From NCBI RefSeq assembly GCF_001429185.1, contig NZ_LMIW01000009.1, forward strand, positions 186,001-250,000: a DNA stretch of 64,000 bases, given 5' to 3'. The notes under the pieces were generated by a model. That model was not told the DNA's origin. It did no database searches and saw only the letters and a list, made by a program, of their open reading frames with translations. This DNA comes from Terrabacter sp. Root85 (lineage in GTDB: Bacteria > Actinomycetota > Actinomycetes > Actinomycetales > Dermatophilaceae). Position 1 is the first letter of the stretch. Each line of letters opens with the position of its first letter. The translations under genes and the position numbers were made by a program. Below are positions 53,455 through 62,011 of the stretch, one piece after another.

Positions 53455-54822
53455 ATGGCCACCGACACCGACCACACCTTCGACGTCATCGTCATCGGGC
53501 TCGGACCGGGCGGTGAGCACGTCGCCGGGAGCCTTGCCGAGCGCGGCCTGCGCGTGCTCGGTGTCGACCGCAGACTCGTGGGGGGCGAGTGCCCCTACTG
53601 GGGCTGCATCCCGTCGAAGATGATGATCCGCGCCGCTGACGCGCTCGCCGAGGCCCGTCGTGTCGACGGGCTGGCCGGGTCGGTCGGCGACGTCGTGCCC
53701 GACTGGTCGGTCGTCGCCACGCGCATCCGCGAGGAGGCCACCGACGACTGGGACGACAGGGTCGCCGTCGAGCGACTCACCGGCAAGGGCGCGACCTTCG
53801 TCCGCGGCACGGCCCGCATCGCGGGGCCGGGACGCGTCGACGTCGACGGCACCGCCTACACGGCGACGACGGGCATCGTCGTCAACACCGGCACGACGGC
53901 TGCGATCCCACCCGTCGACGGCCTCGCGGACACGCCCTACTGGACCAACCACGACATCGTCGAGGCCACCGAGCTGCCCGGGTCGATCGTCGTGCTCGGC
54001 GGCGGCGCCATCGGCTGCGAGCTGAGCCAGGTCATGGCCCGATTCGGCGTCGACGTGACGGTCGTCGAGGCTGCCGACCGCATCCTCGCGCTCGAGGAGC
54101 CGGAGGCCTCCGACCACCTCGAGAGTGCGCTCGAGGCGGACGGCATCACCGTCCGCGTGGGTGTCGGCGCCGAGAAGGTGACCCACGACGGCTCGACGTT
54201 CACGGTCACGCTCGCCGACGGCTCGACGCTGGCGGCTGAGAAGCTCCTCGTCGCGACCGGCCGCCGCGCCGGCCCCGCCGCCGTCGGGCTCGACACGGTC
54301 GGCGTCGCCAAGGACTCGCGCACTGCGCCCGTCGACGACCGCTGCCGCGTCGCCGACGGCGTCTGGGCCGTCGGCGACATCACCGGCAAGGGCGCCTTCA
54401 CGCACGTCTCGATGTACCAGGCGGGTGTCGTCATCCGTGACGTCCTCGGCGACGACGGCCCACCGGCGGAGTATGCCGCCCTCCCGCGCGTGACGTTCAC
54501 CGATCCCGAGGTCGGTGCCGTCGGGATGACGGAGGCCCAGGCTCGCGAGAAGCTCGCGAACGTCCAGGTGGGCGTGACCCCGCTCGGCGAGACGACCCGC
54601 GGCTGGATCGCCAAGGCGGACGGTCTCATCAAGGTCGTCGCCGACGCCGACCGCGGCGTCCTCGTCGGCGCCACGACGATGGGTCCGGCCGGGGGAGAGG
54701 TGCTCGGCGCGCTCGCCGTCGCCGTGCACGGCGAGGTCCCGATCGAGCGGCTCCGCTCGATGATCTACGCCTACCCGACGCTCCACCGCGGCATCGAGGA
54801 CGCGCTCGGTCGCCTCGCCTGA
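53455..54822 (+). CDS. Pyridine nucleotide-disulfide oxidoreductase (dihydrolipoyl dehydrogenase / mycothione reductase-like)
   Basis: A 455-residue FAD enzyme. The FAD motif is IGLGPGGEHVAGSLA; the redox-active disulfide is GGECPYWGCIPSK (CxxxxC); the NAD motif is VVLGGGAIGCELSQV; WAVGDITGKGAFTHV and the C-terminal YPTLHRGIED (catalytic His) complete it. The CPYWGC form, in place of CLNVGC, marks an actinobacterial subgroup of unsettled substrate. It is not next to E2 or glycine-cleavage genes. Confidence 0.87.
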   Translation: MATDTDHTFDVIVIGLGPGGEHVAGSLAERGLRVLGVDRRLVGGECPYWGCIPSKMMIRAADALAEARRVDGLAGSVGDVVPDWSVVATRIREEATDDWDDRVAVERLTGKGATFVRGTARIAGPGRVDVDGTAYTATTGIVVNTGTTAAIPPVDGLADTPYWTNHDIVEATELPGSIVVLGGGAIGCELSQVMARFGVDVTVVEAADRILALEEPEASDHLESALEADGITVRVGVGAEKVTHDGSTFTVTLADGSTLAAEKLLVATGRRAGPAAVGLDTVGVAKDSRTAPVDDRCRVADGVWAVGDITGKGAFTHVSMYQAGVVIRDVLGDDGPPAEYAALPRVTFTDPEVGAVGMTEAQAREKLANVQVGVTPLGETTRGWIAKADGLIKVVADADRGVLVGATTMGPAGGEVLGALAVAVHGEVPIERLRSMIYAYPTLHRGIEDALGRLA

Positions 54823-54990
54823 GGCCGCGGGTCGCGCCGCCCTCTGCGGGCCGCGCCCGTGCCGGTGCGCCGTGTGGGGAGCAGTGACCTGGCGACATTC
54901 GGGCGACGGGGCGGTGACGGATGCGCGGCGCGCGGGTGACGGGTGTCCGGGCCTGCATGGGCGACTCGGGCCGGGCGATACGGTGAGCGC

Positions 54991-55848
54991 ATGGCACAGC
55001 GACTGCTCGCCCTCGACCTCGACGGCACGACTCTCAACCACATGGGCGAGCTCTCCGACCGCGTCCGCGACGCCGTCCAGGCCCTGCCCGACGACGTCGC
55101 CGTCGTCATCGCGACGGGCCGGTCGATCATCGCGACGACGCCGATCCTCGAGGCTCTCGGTCTGCGCCAGGGCTACGCCATCTGCTCCAACGGTGCGCTG
55201 ACGCTCCGCCTCGACCCGTCTGCGGCAGAGGGCTACTCGATCATCGACATGGTGACCTTCGACCCCCAGGCGGTGCTCGAGAAGATGCGCGTCGCCCTCC
55301 CCGACGCGCTCATCGCCGTCGAGGAGCCCGGCGTCGGCTTCAAGGTGAGCAAGCACTTCCCCGACGGCGAGCTGATGGGTGAGTCGCGCGAGGTCGACTG
55401 GGACGAGCTCATCGCCCACCCCGTCACGCGCGTCACCCTGCGCCAGCCCGAGGCCACGGCCGAGGAGTTCATGGAGATGGTCGAGCGAGCCGGTCTGCAC
55501 GGGGTGTCGTATGCCGTCGGCTGGTCCGCGTGGCTCGACATCAACCCGGAGGGCGTGTCCAAGGCGAGTGCGCTCGAGCTCGTCCGTCGCCAGCTGCGCG
55601 TCGAGCCGATCCACACCGTCGCGTGCGGCGACCAGCGCAACGACCTCGAGATGTTGCACTGGGCCGCGTGGGGCGTCGCCATGGGCAACGCCCCCGACCA
55701 GGTCAAGGCCGTCGCCGACGAGGTCACCGGCCACGTCGACGACGACGGCCTCGTCCCGGTGCTCGAGGCCGTCGCGCAGGCGGCGCGGGCAGGCGTCGCC
55801 TTCCGCGACGGCGTCGAGTCGGCCGCGACCGCGCGGCTCGAGCTCTAG
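54991..55848 (+). CDS. HAD family hydrolase (Cof/IIB type)
   Basis: A 285-residue phosphatase. Motif I is LLALDLDGTTLN (nucleophile Asp), motif II VVIATGRS, motif III the Lys of GVSKASALE and motif IV VACGDQRNDLEML. A type-IIB cap lies between about 85 and 190. Substrate unknown, probably a sugar phosphate. ATG 54991. Confidence 0.9.
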   Translation: MAQRLLALDLDGTTLNHMGELSDRVRDAVQALPDDVAVVIATGRSIIATTPILEALGLRQGYAICSNGALTLRLDPSAAEGYSIIDMVTFDPQAVLEKMRVALPDALIAVEEPGVGFKVSKHFPDGELMGESREVDWDELIAHPVTRVTLRQPEATAEEFMEMVERAGLHGVSYAVGWSAWLDINPEGVSKASALELVRRQLRVEPIHTVACGDQRNDLEMLHWAAWGVAMGNAPDQVKAVADEVTGHVDDDGLVPVLEAVAQAARAGVAFRDGVESAATARLEL

Positions 55849-55869
55849 ACCCGGACGACGGGCCCTCGC

Positions 55870-56796
55870 GTGCCGATCGTCTTCGTCCACGGCGTCGCGG
55901 TCCGCGACGAGGACCCCACCCTCGCGCGGGCGACGCGGGCCTTCGGCGAGGTCCCGTGGCCCACGATCGAGGCGCACCTGCGCGAGCACGTCGCGCCTGC
56001 CGTCTCGGACGACCCCACCGGGGTGCCGATCATGCGGATCTACTGGGGCGACCTCGGCGCCCACTTCGCGTTCGGCGGCCGGTCCCTGGTCTCGCGCCCG
56101 CTCGACCTGCCGGAGGCGGCCGAGCACGCTGCAGGCGCCGTGGCGGAGGCAGCCGACGAGCTCGTCGACGACGTCATCCCCGAGCCGCGACGCATCCGTC
56201 GGCTGCGCGGGGCGGCCACGTCGCTGCGCCGGCCGCTCGAGGACTTCGTACCGGTCTTCCTCGGCGACGTCCTGACCTACGTCTCGACGCGAGGCAGTGC
56301 CGAGGCTCCGGGACCGATCGTCGAACGTGTCCTCGCCGGCCTCGACGCGGCGGCCTTCGCTGCCGAGAGCCGGGACGAGCCGCTCGTCGTGCTCACCCAC
56401 AGCATGGGCGGGCAGATCGTCTACGACCTCGTCACCCACTTCCTGCCCCGGATGCCGGAGCACCGGGGGATCCGCATCGACTACTGGTGCGCGGCTGCGT
56501 CGCAGGTCGGCCTCTTCGAGGAGCTCGGGCTCTTCCTCGAGAGCGCGCCCGACCGCGGACCCGGCCCGGCGGCACGCCCCCCTCGCGAGCACCTCGGTGG
56601 CTGGTGGAACGTGTGGGACCACGCCGACCTGCTGAGCTTCCGCGCGGAGGGCATCGTCGAGGGCGTCGACGACTCGGCGTTCTTCGCGGCGGGCAGCCTC
56701 GCGACCGACCACTACCGCTATCTCGCGAACGCCGACTTCTACCGCGCCCTCGCCGGCCGCGTCCGTGCCAGCATCGGACGACCGGACCGCCACTGA
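55870..56796 (+). CDS. Alpha/beta-fold serine hydrolase (PGAP1/lipase-like)
   Basis: A 308-residue protein starting MPIVFVHGVAVRDEDP, the oxyanion turn. The nucleophile elbow is LTHSMGGQIVYDL, and WNVWDHADLLSF near the C-terminus probably carries the acid/His pair. Similar proteins are annotated as hypothetical hydrolases in actinobacteria. GTG 55870, 21 bases after the HAD gene stop, so the two may share a transcript. Confidence 0.75.
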   Translation: MPIVFVHGVAVRDEDPTLARATRAFGEVPWPTIEAHLREHVAPAVSDDPTGVPIMRIYWGDLGAHFAFGGRSLVSRPLDLPEAAEHAAGAVAEAADELVDDVIPEPRRIRRLRGAATSLRRPLEDFVPVFLGDVLTYVSTRGSAEAPGPIVERVLAGLDAAAFAAESRDEPLVVLTHSMGGQIVYDLVTHFLPRMPEHRGIRIDYWCAAASQVGLFEELGLFLESAPDRGPGPAARPPREHLGGWWNVWDHADLLSFRAEGIVEGVDDSAFFAAGSLATDHYRYLANADFYRALAGRVRASIGRPDRH

Positions 56797-56904
56797 GCCG
56801 TCGCCGAAGGATTCTCGGGTCTCGTGTCGAGAAGCGTCCGACGCGTTCGACGTAGAGGTGAGCAGGGTCCGACGACCGTGCACCGACCGCAGGAGGAGAC
56901 CGCC

Positions 56905-57345
56905 ATGCGCTTCATGATCATCGTCCACAGCACCCCCGAGACCGAGCAGGGCACGACCGGCACCGAGCAGCAGTTCGCCGACATGCAGGCCTACAACGAG
57001 GAGATGCTCAAGGCCGGCGTCTTCGTCGACGGGCAGGGGCTCCACCCGACCGCCAAGGGTGCGCGCGTCACGTACGAGGACGGCGACTGGGTCGTCACCG
57101 ACGGGCCGTTCGCCGAGGCGAAGGAGCTCGTCGCCGGCTTCTCGATCATCGATGTCAGCTCCCGCGAGGAGGCGCTCGAGTGGCTCCGGAAGTGGCCGGT
57201 GTCGTGCGCCCCCGACCCCGGTCAGGCACTCGAGCTGCGCCAGGTGTTCGCCGCCGAGGACTTCGGCGACGCCTTCTCACCCGAGCTGCGCGAGCGCGAG
57301 GAGCAGATGCGCGCCGAGGCCGCTCGCAACGCCGCCCAGGGCTGA
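56905..57345 (+). CDS. YCII/DGPF domain protein
   Basis: A 146-residue YCII-related protein. It starts MRFMIIVHSTPETEQG; the DGPF motif is present in VVTDGPFAEAKELVAGF. This is the subfamily whose genes accompany ECF42 sigma factors, and the next gene encodes one. A perfect AGGAGG ribosome site precedes ATG 56905. The function of DGPF proteins is unknown; they resemble small ferredoxin-like dimeric enzymes. Confidence 0.88.
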   Translation: MRFMIIVHSTPETEQGTTGTEQQFADMQAYNEEMLKAGVFVDGQGLHPTAKGARVTYEDGDWVVTDGPFAEAKELVAGFSIIDVSSREEALEWLRKWPVSCAPDPGQALELRQVFAAEDFGDAFSPELREREEQMRAEAARNAAQG

Positions 57346-57375
57346 ACCGACACCGGTTCGTGCCACAGTGTCGGG

Positions 57376-58698
57376 GTGTCATCCACCGCCGACCAGACCG
57401 ACGAGACCACGTCACAGGCCACCCGGGCATCGCACGACGACGTCCAGCGCACTCTCGAGGCCGTGTGGCGCATGGAGGCCGCCAAGGTGACGGCCGTCGT
57501 CGCCCGCGTCGTCGGCGACGTCGGGCTCGCCGAGGACCTCGCGCAGGACGCGTTCGTGCAGGCGCTCGAGCAGTGGCCCCGCGACGGCATCCCGACGAAG
57601 CCGGGTGCCTGGCTGACGGCGACCGCGAGGCGGCGGGCCATCGACCGCATCCGGCGCGACGTCAACCTCGCGAGCAAGCTGCAGCAGGTGGGACACATGG
57701 AGGAGCTGCGCGTGGCCGAGCTGGCCGAGGGCGACTTCGACGCCGCGCTCGAGGACATCGACGACGACGTCCTCGGCCTCGTCTTCGCCGCGTGCCATCC
57801 CGCCCTGACCGCCCAGGCGCGAATCTCCTTGACGCTGAGGATGATCGGTGGCCTGACGACGCGCGAGATCGCCCGTGCCTTCCTCACCACCGAGCCGACC
57901 ATCGCCCAGCGCATCTCGCGGGCGAAGAAGACCCTGAGCCAGGACGGCATCACCATCGAGGTGCCGTCGGGCGCCGAGCTGGCAACACGTCTCGCGTCGG
58001 TCCTCGAGGTCGTCTACCTCATCTTCAACGAGGGGTATGCCGCCACGTCAGGTCGCGACTGGGTGCGTGGCGACCTCATGGAGGAGGCCATCCGGCTCGG
58101 TCGGGTGCTCTCGGCCCTCGCGCCCGGGGAGCCCGAGGTGCACGGCCTGCTCGCCCTCATGGAGATCCAGGCCTCGCGCACGCGGGCCCGCATCGGTCGC
58201 GACGGCGAGCCCGTCCTGCTCCTCGACCAGGACCGCACGAAGTGGGACTGGGCCCTCATCCGCCACGCGCTCGCCGCCCTCGAGCGCGCCGTGTCTCTCG
58301 TCGACCCCGGCCGCGGGGCGACCGGCCCGTACGTGCTGCAGGCCGCCATCGCCGCCTGCCACGCCCGCGCCCGCACGGCCGACGCCACCGACTGGGCGCG
58401 CATCGTCGCGCTCTACTCCCAGCTCGGAGCCAACCGCCCGTCGCCCGTCATCGACCTCAACCGTGCGGTGGCCCTGTCCTACGCCGACGGGCCGGCCGCG
58501 GCGCTCGAGGTCGTCGACGGGCTCGTGGCTTCAGGCGCGCTCGCCGACTACCACCTGCTGCCGAGCGTCCGTGGCGACCTGCTCGCCCGCCTCGGCCGCG
58601 ACGAGGAGGCCCGCGCCGAGTTCGCCCGCGCGGCCGGGATGACGCAGAACGACGCCGAGAGGGCGCTCCTGCTGCGCCGCGCGGCCGGCGAGGACTGA
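57376..58698 (+). CDS. ECF42-group RNA polymerase sigma factor with C-terminal TPR-like extension
   Basis: A 440-residue sigma-70 family factor. Sigma2 (about 28-100) has DVGLAEDLAQDAFVQALEQWP and a -10-binding region; sigma4 (about 135-185) has GGLTTREIARAFLTTEPTIAQRISRAKK. The roughly 230-residue C-terminal extension contains the DLNRAVA motif of ECF42 proteins and takes the place of an anti-sigma factor. It lies 30 bases after the DGPF gene, the typical pairing, and is expected to drive that gene. GTG start 57376. Confidence 0.9.
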   Translation: MSSTADQTDETTSQATRASHDDVQRTLEAVWRMEAAKVTAVVARVVGDVGLAEDLAQDAFVQALEQWPRDGIPTKPGAWLTATARRRAIDRIRRDVNLASKLQQVGHMEELRVAELAEGDFDAALEDIDDDVLGLVFAACHPALTAQARISLTLRMIGGLTTREIARAFLTTEPTIAQRISRAKKTLSQDGITIEVPSGAELATRLASVLEVVYLIFNEGYAATSGRDWVRGDLMEEAIRLGRVLSALAPGEPEVHGLLALMEIQASRTRARIGRDGEPVLLLDQDRTKWDWALIRHALAALERAVSLVDPGRGATGPYVLQAAIAACHARARTADATDWARIVALYSQLGANRPSPVIDLNRAVALSYADGPAAALEVVDGLVASGALADYHLLPSVRGDLLARLGRDEEARAEFARAAGMTQNDAERALLLRRAAGED

Positions 58699-58796
58699 CC
58701 TCCACCGGCACGAAAGCGCCGACGGGGTCGATGTATCAGGACTACCGTCGAGAGACCCTGCACTGACAACGGCTGTCGATCGGGTGGAGGTCTGCC

Positions 58797-59630
58797 ATGG
58801 CCGTGGTGCACCAGAGCTGTGTCGGCTACGGCGCCGAGCCCTTCGCGTCGCTCGTCGCCGACTACCCCGGTGACGACGTCTACCCGTCGGCCGACTTCCG
58901 CACCGAGTGGGGGCCTGTCTTCCACCGTGGCCGGCTCGACGGCAGCGCGCGCGTGCTCGTCCTCGGCCAGGATCCGGCGACGCACGAGGCGATCTCGCGC
59001 CGCATCCTCGTCGGTGAGGCCGGCCAGCGCGTCCAGGGGCTGCTGGCCAAGATCGGCGTCCACACGGCATACGCCATGGTCAACGTCTACCTCTACAGCG
59101 TCTTCGGGCAGGCGGCCGGGAGCCGCCACGCCAAGGACGCCGCCATCGCGGCCTACCGGCACCGCTGGCTCGACGCCCTTCTCGTCGGCACCGACGTCAC
59201 CGCCGTCGTCGCGCTCGGCGACCTCGCGGCGACGGCGTATGCCGCGTGGGCACGGACCCAGCCCGCCACCGCTGGGTCGCTGCACCTGGCAGCGATCCGG
59301 CACCCTACGTACGCGGAGGGATTCGCTCGTGCGTCGGGCAAGCCGCTCGCCGAGACGACCGCCTCGCAGCTTGCGAACTGGAACGACCACCTCGGCGACC
59401 TCGCCGCGCACGTGACCCCCGAGGGACCCACCGACCTGACGCCGTATGCCGCCACGTGGGGTCCCACGGACCTCGCACCCATCCCGGAGGTCGACCTCCC
59501 ACCCGGCGCGCCCGCGTGGTGGCGCGACGTCGACGCGTGGGCGACCCGCACCGGCGACGACAAGCAGACGAAGCGCGCGACGATCAGCGTCGTCGTCCCG
59601 AAGGGAGCCCGCACATGGCCAGCTCTGTGA
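58797..59630 (+). CDS. Uracil-DNA glycosylase family protein
   Basis: A 277-residue UDG-superfamily protein. Motif A is VLVLGQDPATHE (catalytic water-activating region) and motif B is LAAIRHPTYAEGF. The N-terminus carries ADYPGDDVYPSADFRTEWGPVFHRGR. No Fe-S cysteines are visible, unlike family 4 and 5 enzymes. The C-terminal 60 residues are extra. Base excision of deaminated bases is inferred. Its last 16 bases overlap the next gene. Confidence 0.8.
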   Translation: MAVVHQSCVGYGAEPFASLVADYPGDDVYPSADFRTEWGPVFHRGRLDGSARVLVLGQDPATHEAISRRILVGEAGQRVQGLLAKIGVHTAYAMVNVYLYSVFGQAAGSRHAKDAAIAAYRHRWLDALLVGTDVTAVVALGDLAATAYAAWARTQPATAGSLHLAAIRHPTYAEGFARASGKPLAETTASQLANWNDHLGDLAAHVTPEGPTDLTPYAATWGPTDLAPIPEVDLPPGAPAWWRDVDAWATRTGDDKQTKRATISVVVPKGARTWPAL

Positions 59631-61057
59631 CCCGGCCGGCACGACCCAGCGCCGGCACGACGTCCGCCCGCGAGCACTGGGATCCGGGCGGGTCCGGCGG
59701 TGGCTCGGGCCCGTTCGCCAAGGCGTACGCCCGCGGCATCACCGAGGAGCTGCCCGAGCCGACGCGCCGCTCCCGGGCGCTTCCTCCGGCGCCCTTCGCG
59801 CTGCACGGCGCCGTCATCACCCCCGACGGGGCGTGGTCGAGCGGCTACGTCACGGTCTCCGGCGGGGTCATCGACCGAGTCTCGAAGAGCAAGCCGACCG
59901 ACGTCACCGTGCTCGAGACCGACGGGGTCATCCTGCCCGGGCTGCTCGACCTCCACGGCCACCCGGAGTTCAACGTCTTCGCCGCGTGGGAGCCGCCGAA
60001 GCTCTACGACAACCGCTACGCGTGGCGGCGGTCCAAGCCCTACCAGGCCCTCGTCCGCGACCCGCAGAACCTCCTGCTCACGCAGGTGCCGCCCAAGACG
60101 CAGACCCGCTACGCCGAGGTGCGCGCGCTCGTGGGCGGCGTCACCGGCATCCAGGGCGCGTCGGGTGCGAGCAGCGCGTCGTCCGAGCCGCTCGTGCGCA
60201 ACCTCGACCAGTGGGCCTTCGGCGCGCACCGCGCGCGCTCGATGATCGACCTGCCGTCAGGGTCGTTCGGGCTGCCGAGCTTCGAGGCCGTCATGGCGCG
60301 GATCACGGCCGGCGACGTCAACGCCTTCTACCTGCACCTGTGCGAGGGGAAGCGCGGGGATGCCGTGAGCGCCAAGGAGTTCCAGCGTTTCATGACGCTC
60401 GGCGGGGCGACGTCGGCGACGAACATCATCCACGGCAGCGCCCTGACCGCCGACGACCTCCACACCGTCGCAGAGCTCGGGTGCCGGCTCGTGTGGTCGC
60501 CGCAGTCCAACCTGCGCCTCTACGGCGAGACGACCCTCGCGGGCGAGGCCGTCGCGGCCGGGATGCCTGTCGCCCTCGGCGCCGACTGGCTGCCCTCCGG
60601 CTCGACGAGCCTGCTCGCCGAGATGAAGGTCGCCCGCCGTGAGCTCGCCCGCCAGGGTCACCCGATCGCCGCAGCCGACCTCGTCGCCATGGTGACCTCC
60701 GTCGCTGCGCGGCTCGCCGGGCTGGACGACCATCTCGGCGCCGTCGCGGAGGGCCGCCCCGCCGACCTCGTCGTGCTCGAGCGGCACCACCCGGACCCCT
60801 ACGAGAACGTGTGCCTCGCCGACCCCTCATGGGTCGACCTCGTCTGCATCGGGGGCGACGTCACGTACGGCCGCGCCGACTGGTTCGGGCAGCTGTCCGG
60901 TGCCGCGACCGGCACGACGATCGAGGACCTCACCGCGTGGGGCAAGCCGATGCGGCTCGACACCGGCTACCAGGGCGGCACGGACGTCCCGTCACTGACC
61001 GCCGTGCGCACCGCCCTCACCGCCGCGTACCCCGCCGTGGGCCCGATCTTCGCCTGA
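59615..61057 (+). CDS. Amidohydrolase family protein
   Basis: A 480-residue metal-dependent hydrolase. The metal-binding start is GVILPGLLDLHGHPEFN; HLCEGKRGD, IIHGSALTADDL, LVWSPQSNLRLYG and ALGADWLPSGS are the later ligands, all as in TRZ/ATZ-type deaminases. A C-terminal sandwich domain has GRPADLVVLE. Substrate unknown. ATG 59615 with AAGGGAG lies inside the end of the glycosylase gene, so the two are translated together. Confidence 0.85.
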   Translation: MASSVTRPARPSAGTTSAREHWDPGGSGGGSGPFAKAYARGITEELPEPTRRSRALPPAPFALHGAVITPDGAWSSGYVTVSGGVIDRVSKSKPTDVTVLETDGVILPGLLDLHGHPEFNVFAAWEPPKLYDNRYAWRRSKPYQALVRDPQNLLLTQVPPKTQTRYAEVRALVGGVTGIQGASGASSASSEPLVRNLDQWAFGAHRARSMIDLPSGSFGLPSFEAVMARITAGDVNAFYLHLCEGKRGDAVSAKEFQRFMTLGGATSATNIIHGSALTADDLHTVAELGCRLVWSPQSNLRLYGETTLAGEAVAAGMPVALGADWLPSGSTSLLAEMKVARRELARQGHPIAAADLVAMVTSVAARLAGLDDHLGAVAEGRPADLVVLERHHPDPYENVCLADPSWVDLVCIGGDVTYGRADWFGQLSGAATGTTIEDLTAWGKPMRLDTGYQGGTDVPSLTAVRTALTAAYPAVGPIFA

Positions 61058-61244
61058 CGGCACACGCCCGCCTCGGCGCGCCCTCCGCTCGCGGCGGCAC
61101 AGCGTGGAGCCAGCCGCCCAGCGCCTCCTGTGTGTCGCTGACCCCGACGGGTGCGGCTGCGCTCGGGCCCAGCGGCCGCCGCCCGAACACGATCCGAACA
61201 CGACCCGGACCGAGGCTTCACCTGGGTGCGCGAACGTAGGGGCC

Positions 61245-61865
61245 ATGAACACCGACACCCGCCGGACGACCGGCCTCAAGCGCTCCTCCACCGCCCTCGG
61301 TGCGGCGGTCCTCGTCCTCGGCAGCCTCGCGCTCGGCGCCTGCTCGAAGACCGACTCGACCGGCACCGCCGCCAGTGCCATCGGTGCCGCGTCAGGGCAG
61401 GACTCGGCAGCCGGCGACGGCGACACCATCGACCTCGTCTCGGCAGCCGTAGACACCCCGGCCGTCGACGACTCGACCCAGGGGGCGGCCGCCGCCGCGA
61501 AGGGTGACCGCAAGGGTCTGCGCGCCCGGATGCTCCGGGCGCTGCACGGCACGTGGGTCACCGAGGGCACGTCCGGTCCGGTCACCCACCAGGCGATCCG
61601 CGGCGACGTCACCGCGGTCTCGAAGGGCTCGATCACGGTCAAGGCCAAGGACGGCTTCTCGCAGACCTTCGCCATCGCAACGGACACGAAAGTCCGGGTC
61701 CGTTCCAACGGCAAGGGCGCCGACTCGACCATCGGGGCCGTCACGATCGGTGCCAAGGCGCTCGTCTCCGGCGTCGGCGCGACGAACCCGACGGCCCGTC
61801 TCGTCGTCTTCAAGGTCACGACGTCCCAGCCCGGCGGCTCTCCCTCCCCGAGCGCGACGAGCTGA
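61245..61865 (+). CDS. Lipoprotein with DUF5666-like domain
   Basis: A 206-residue exported lipoprotein. The signal ends in LALGAC with Cys33 as lipidation site. A flexible acidic/Ala-rich linker (35-90) leads to an OB-like beta domain with GDVTAVSKGSITVKAKDGFSQTFAI ATDTKVRV typical of DUF5666. Function unknown. The ATG 61245 gives the signal peptide directly. Confidence 0.8.
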   Translation: MNTDTRRTTGLKRSSTALGAAVLVLGSLALGACSKTDSTGTAASAIGAASGQDSAAGDGDTIDLVSAAVDTPAVDDSTQGAAAAAKGDRKGLRARMLRALHGTWVTEGTSGPVTHQAIRGDVTAVSKGSITVKAKDGFSQTFAIATDTKVRVRSNGKGADSTIGAVTIGAKALVSGVGATNPTARLVVFKVTTSQPGGSPSPSATS

Positions 61866-61871
61866 GACGCG

Positions 61872-61947
61872 GCACCCCGTCCGGGGACGGGCCGGACGGG
61901 GTGCACAGACGAGGGAGGCGCCCCGCACCCAGCGGGACGCCTCCCTC
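61872..61947 (+). terminator. Two tandem terminator hairpins
   Basis: Stem 1: GCACCCCGTCCGG (61872-61884) with 61892-61904, loop 7. Stem 2: GAGGGAGGCG (61911-61920) with CGCCTCCCTC (61938-61947). Both follow the lipoprotein gene. Confidence 0.75.
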
Positions 61948-61959
61948 ATTGACGGTCGG

Positions 61960-61986
61960 CACGGCATACGACCCGGGTATGCCGTG
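61960..61986. repeat. Inverted pair of the CGGCATAC octamer
   Basis: CACGGCATAC (61960-61969) and GTATGCCGTG (61977-61986) form a perfect 10-base inverted repeat with a 7-base loop between convergent genes. It is the only place in the window where two copies face each other closely. Confidence 0.7.
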
Positions 61987-62011
61987 TGGCCGGCCGGACG
62001 CCCACGTCCCG

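Noticed and set aside
53233-57045. A 1270-codon minus-strand open frame
   Set aside because: Antisense shadow of the disulfide reductase, HAD and hydrolase genes; no motifs and an Asp/Arg/Val-biased composition.
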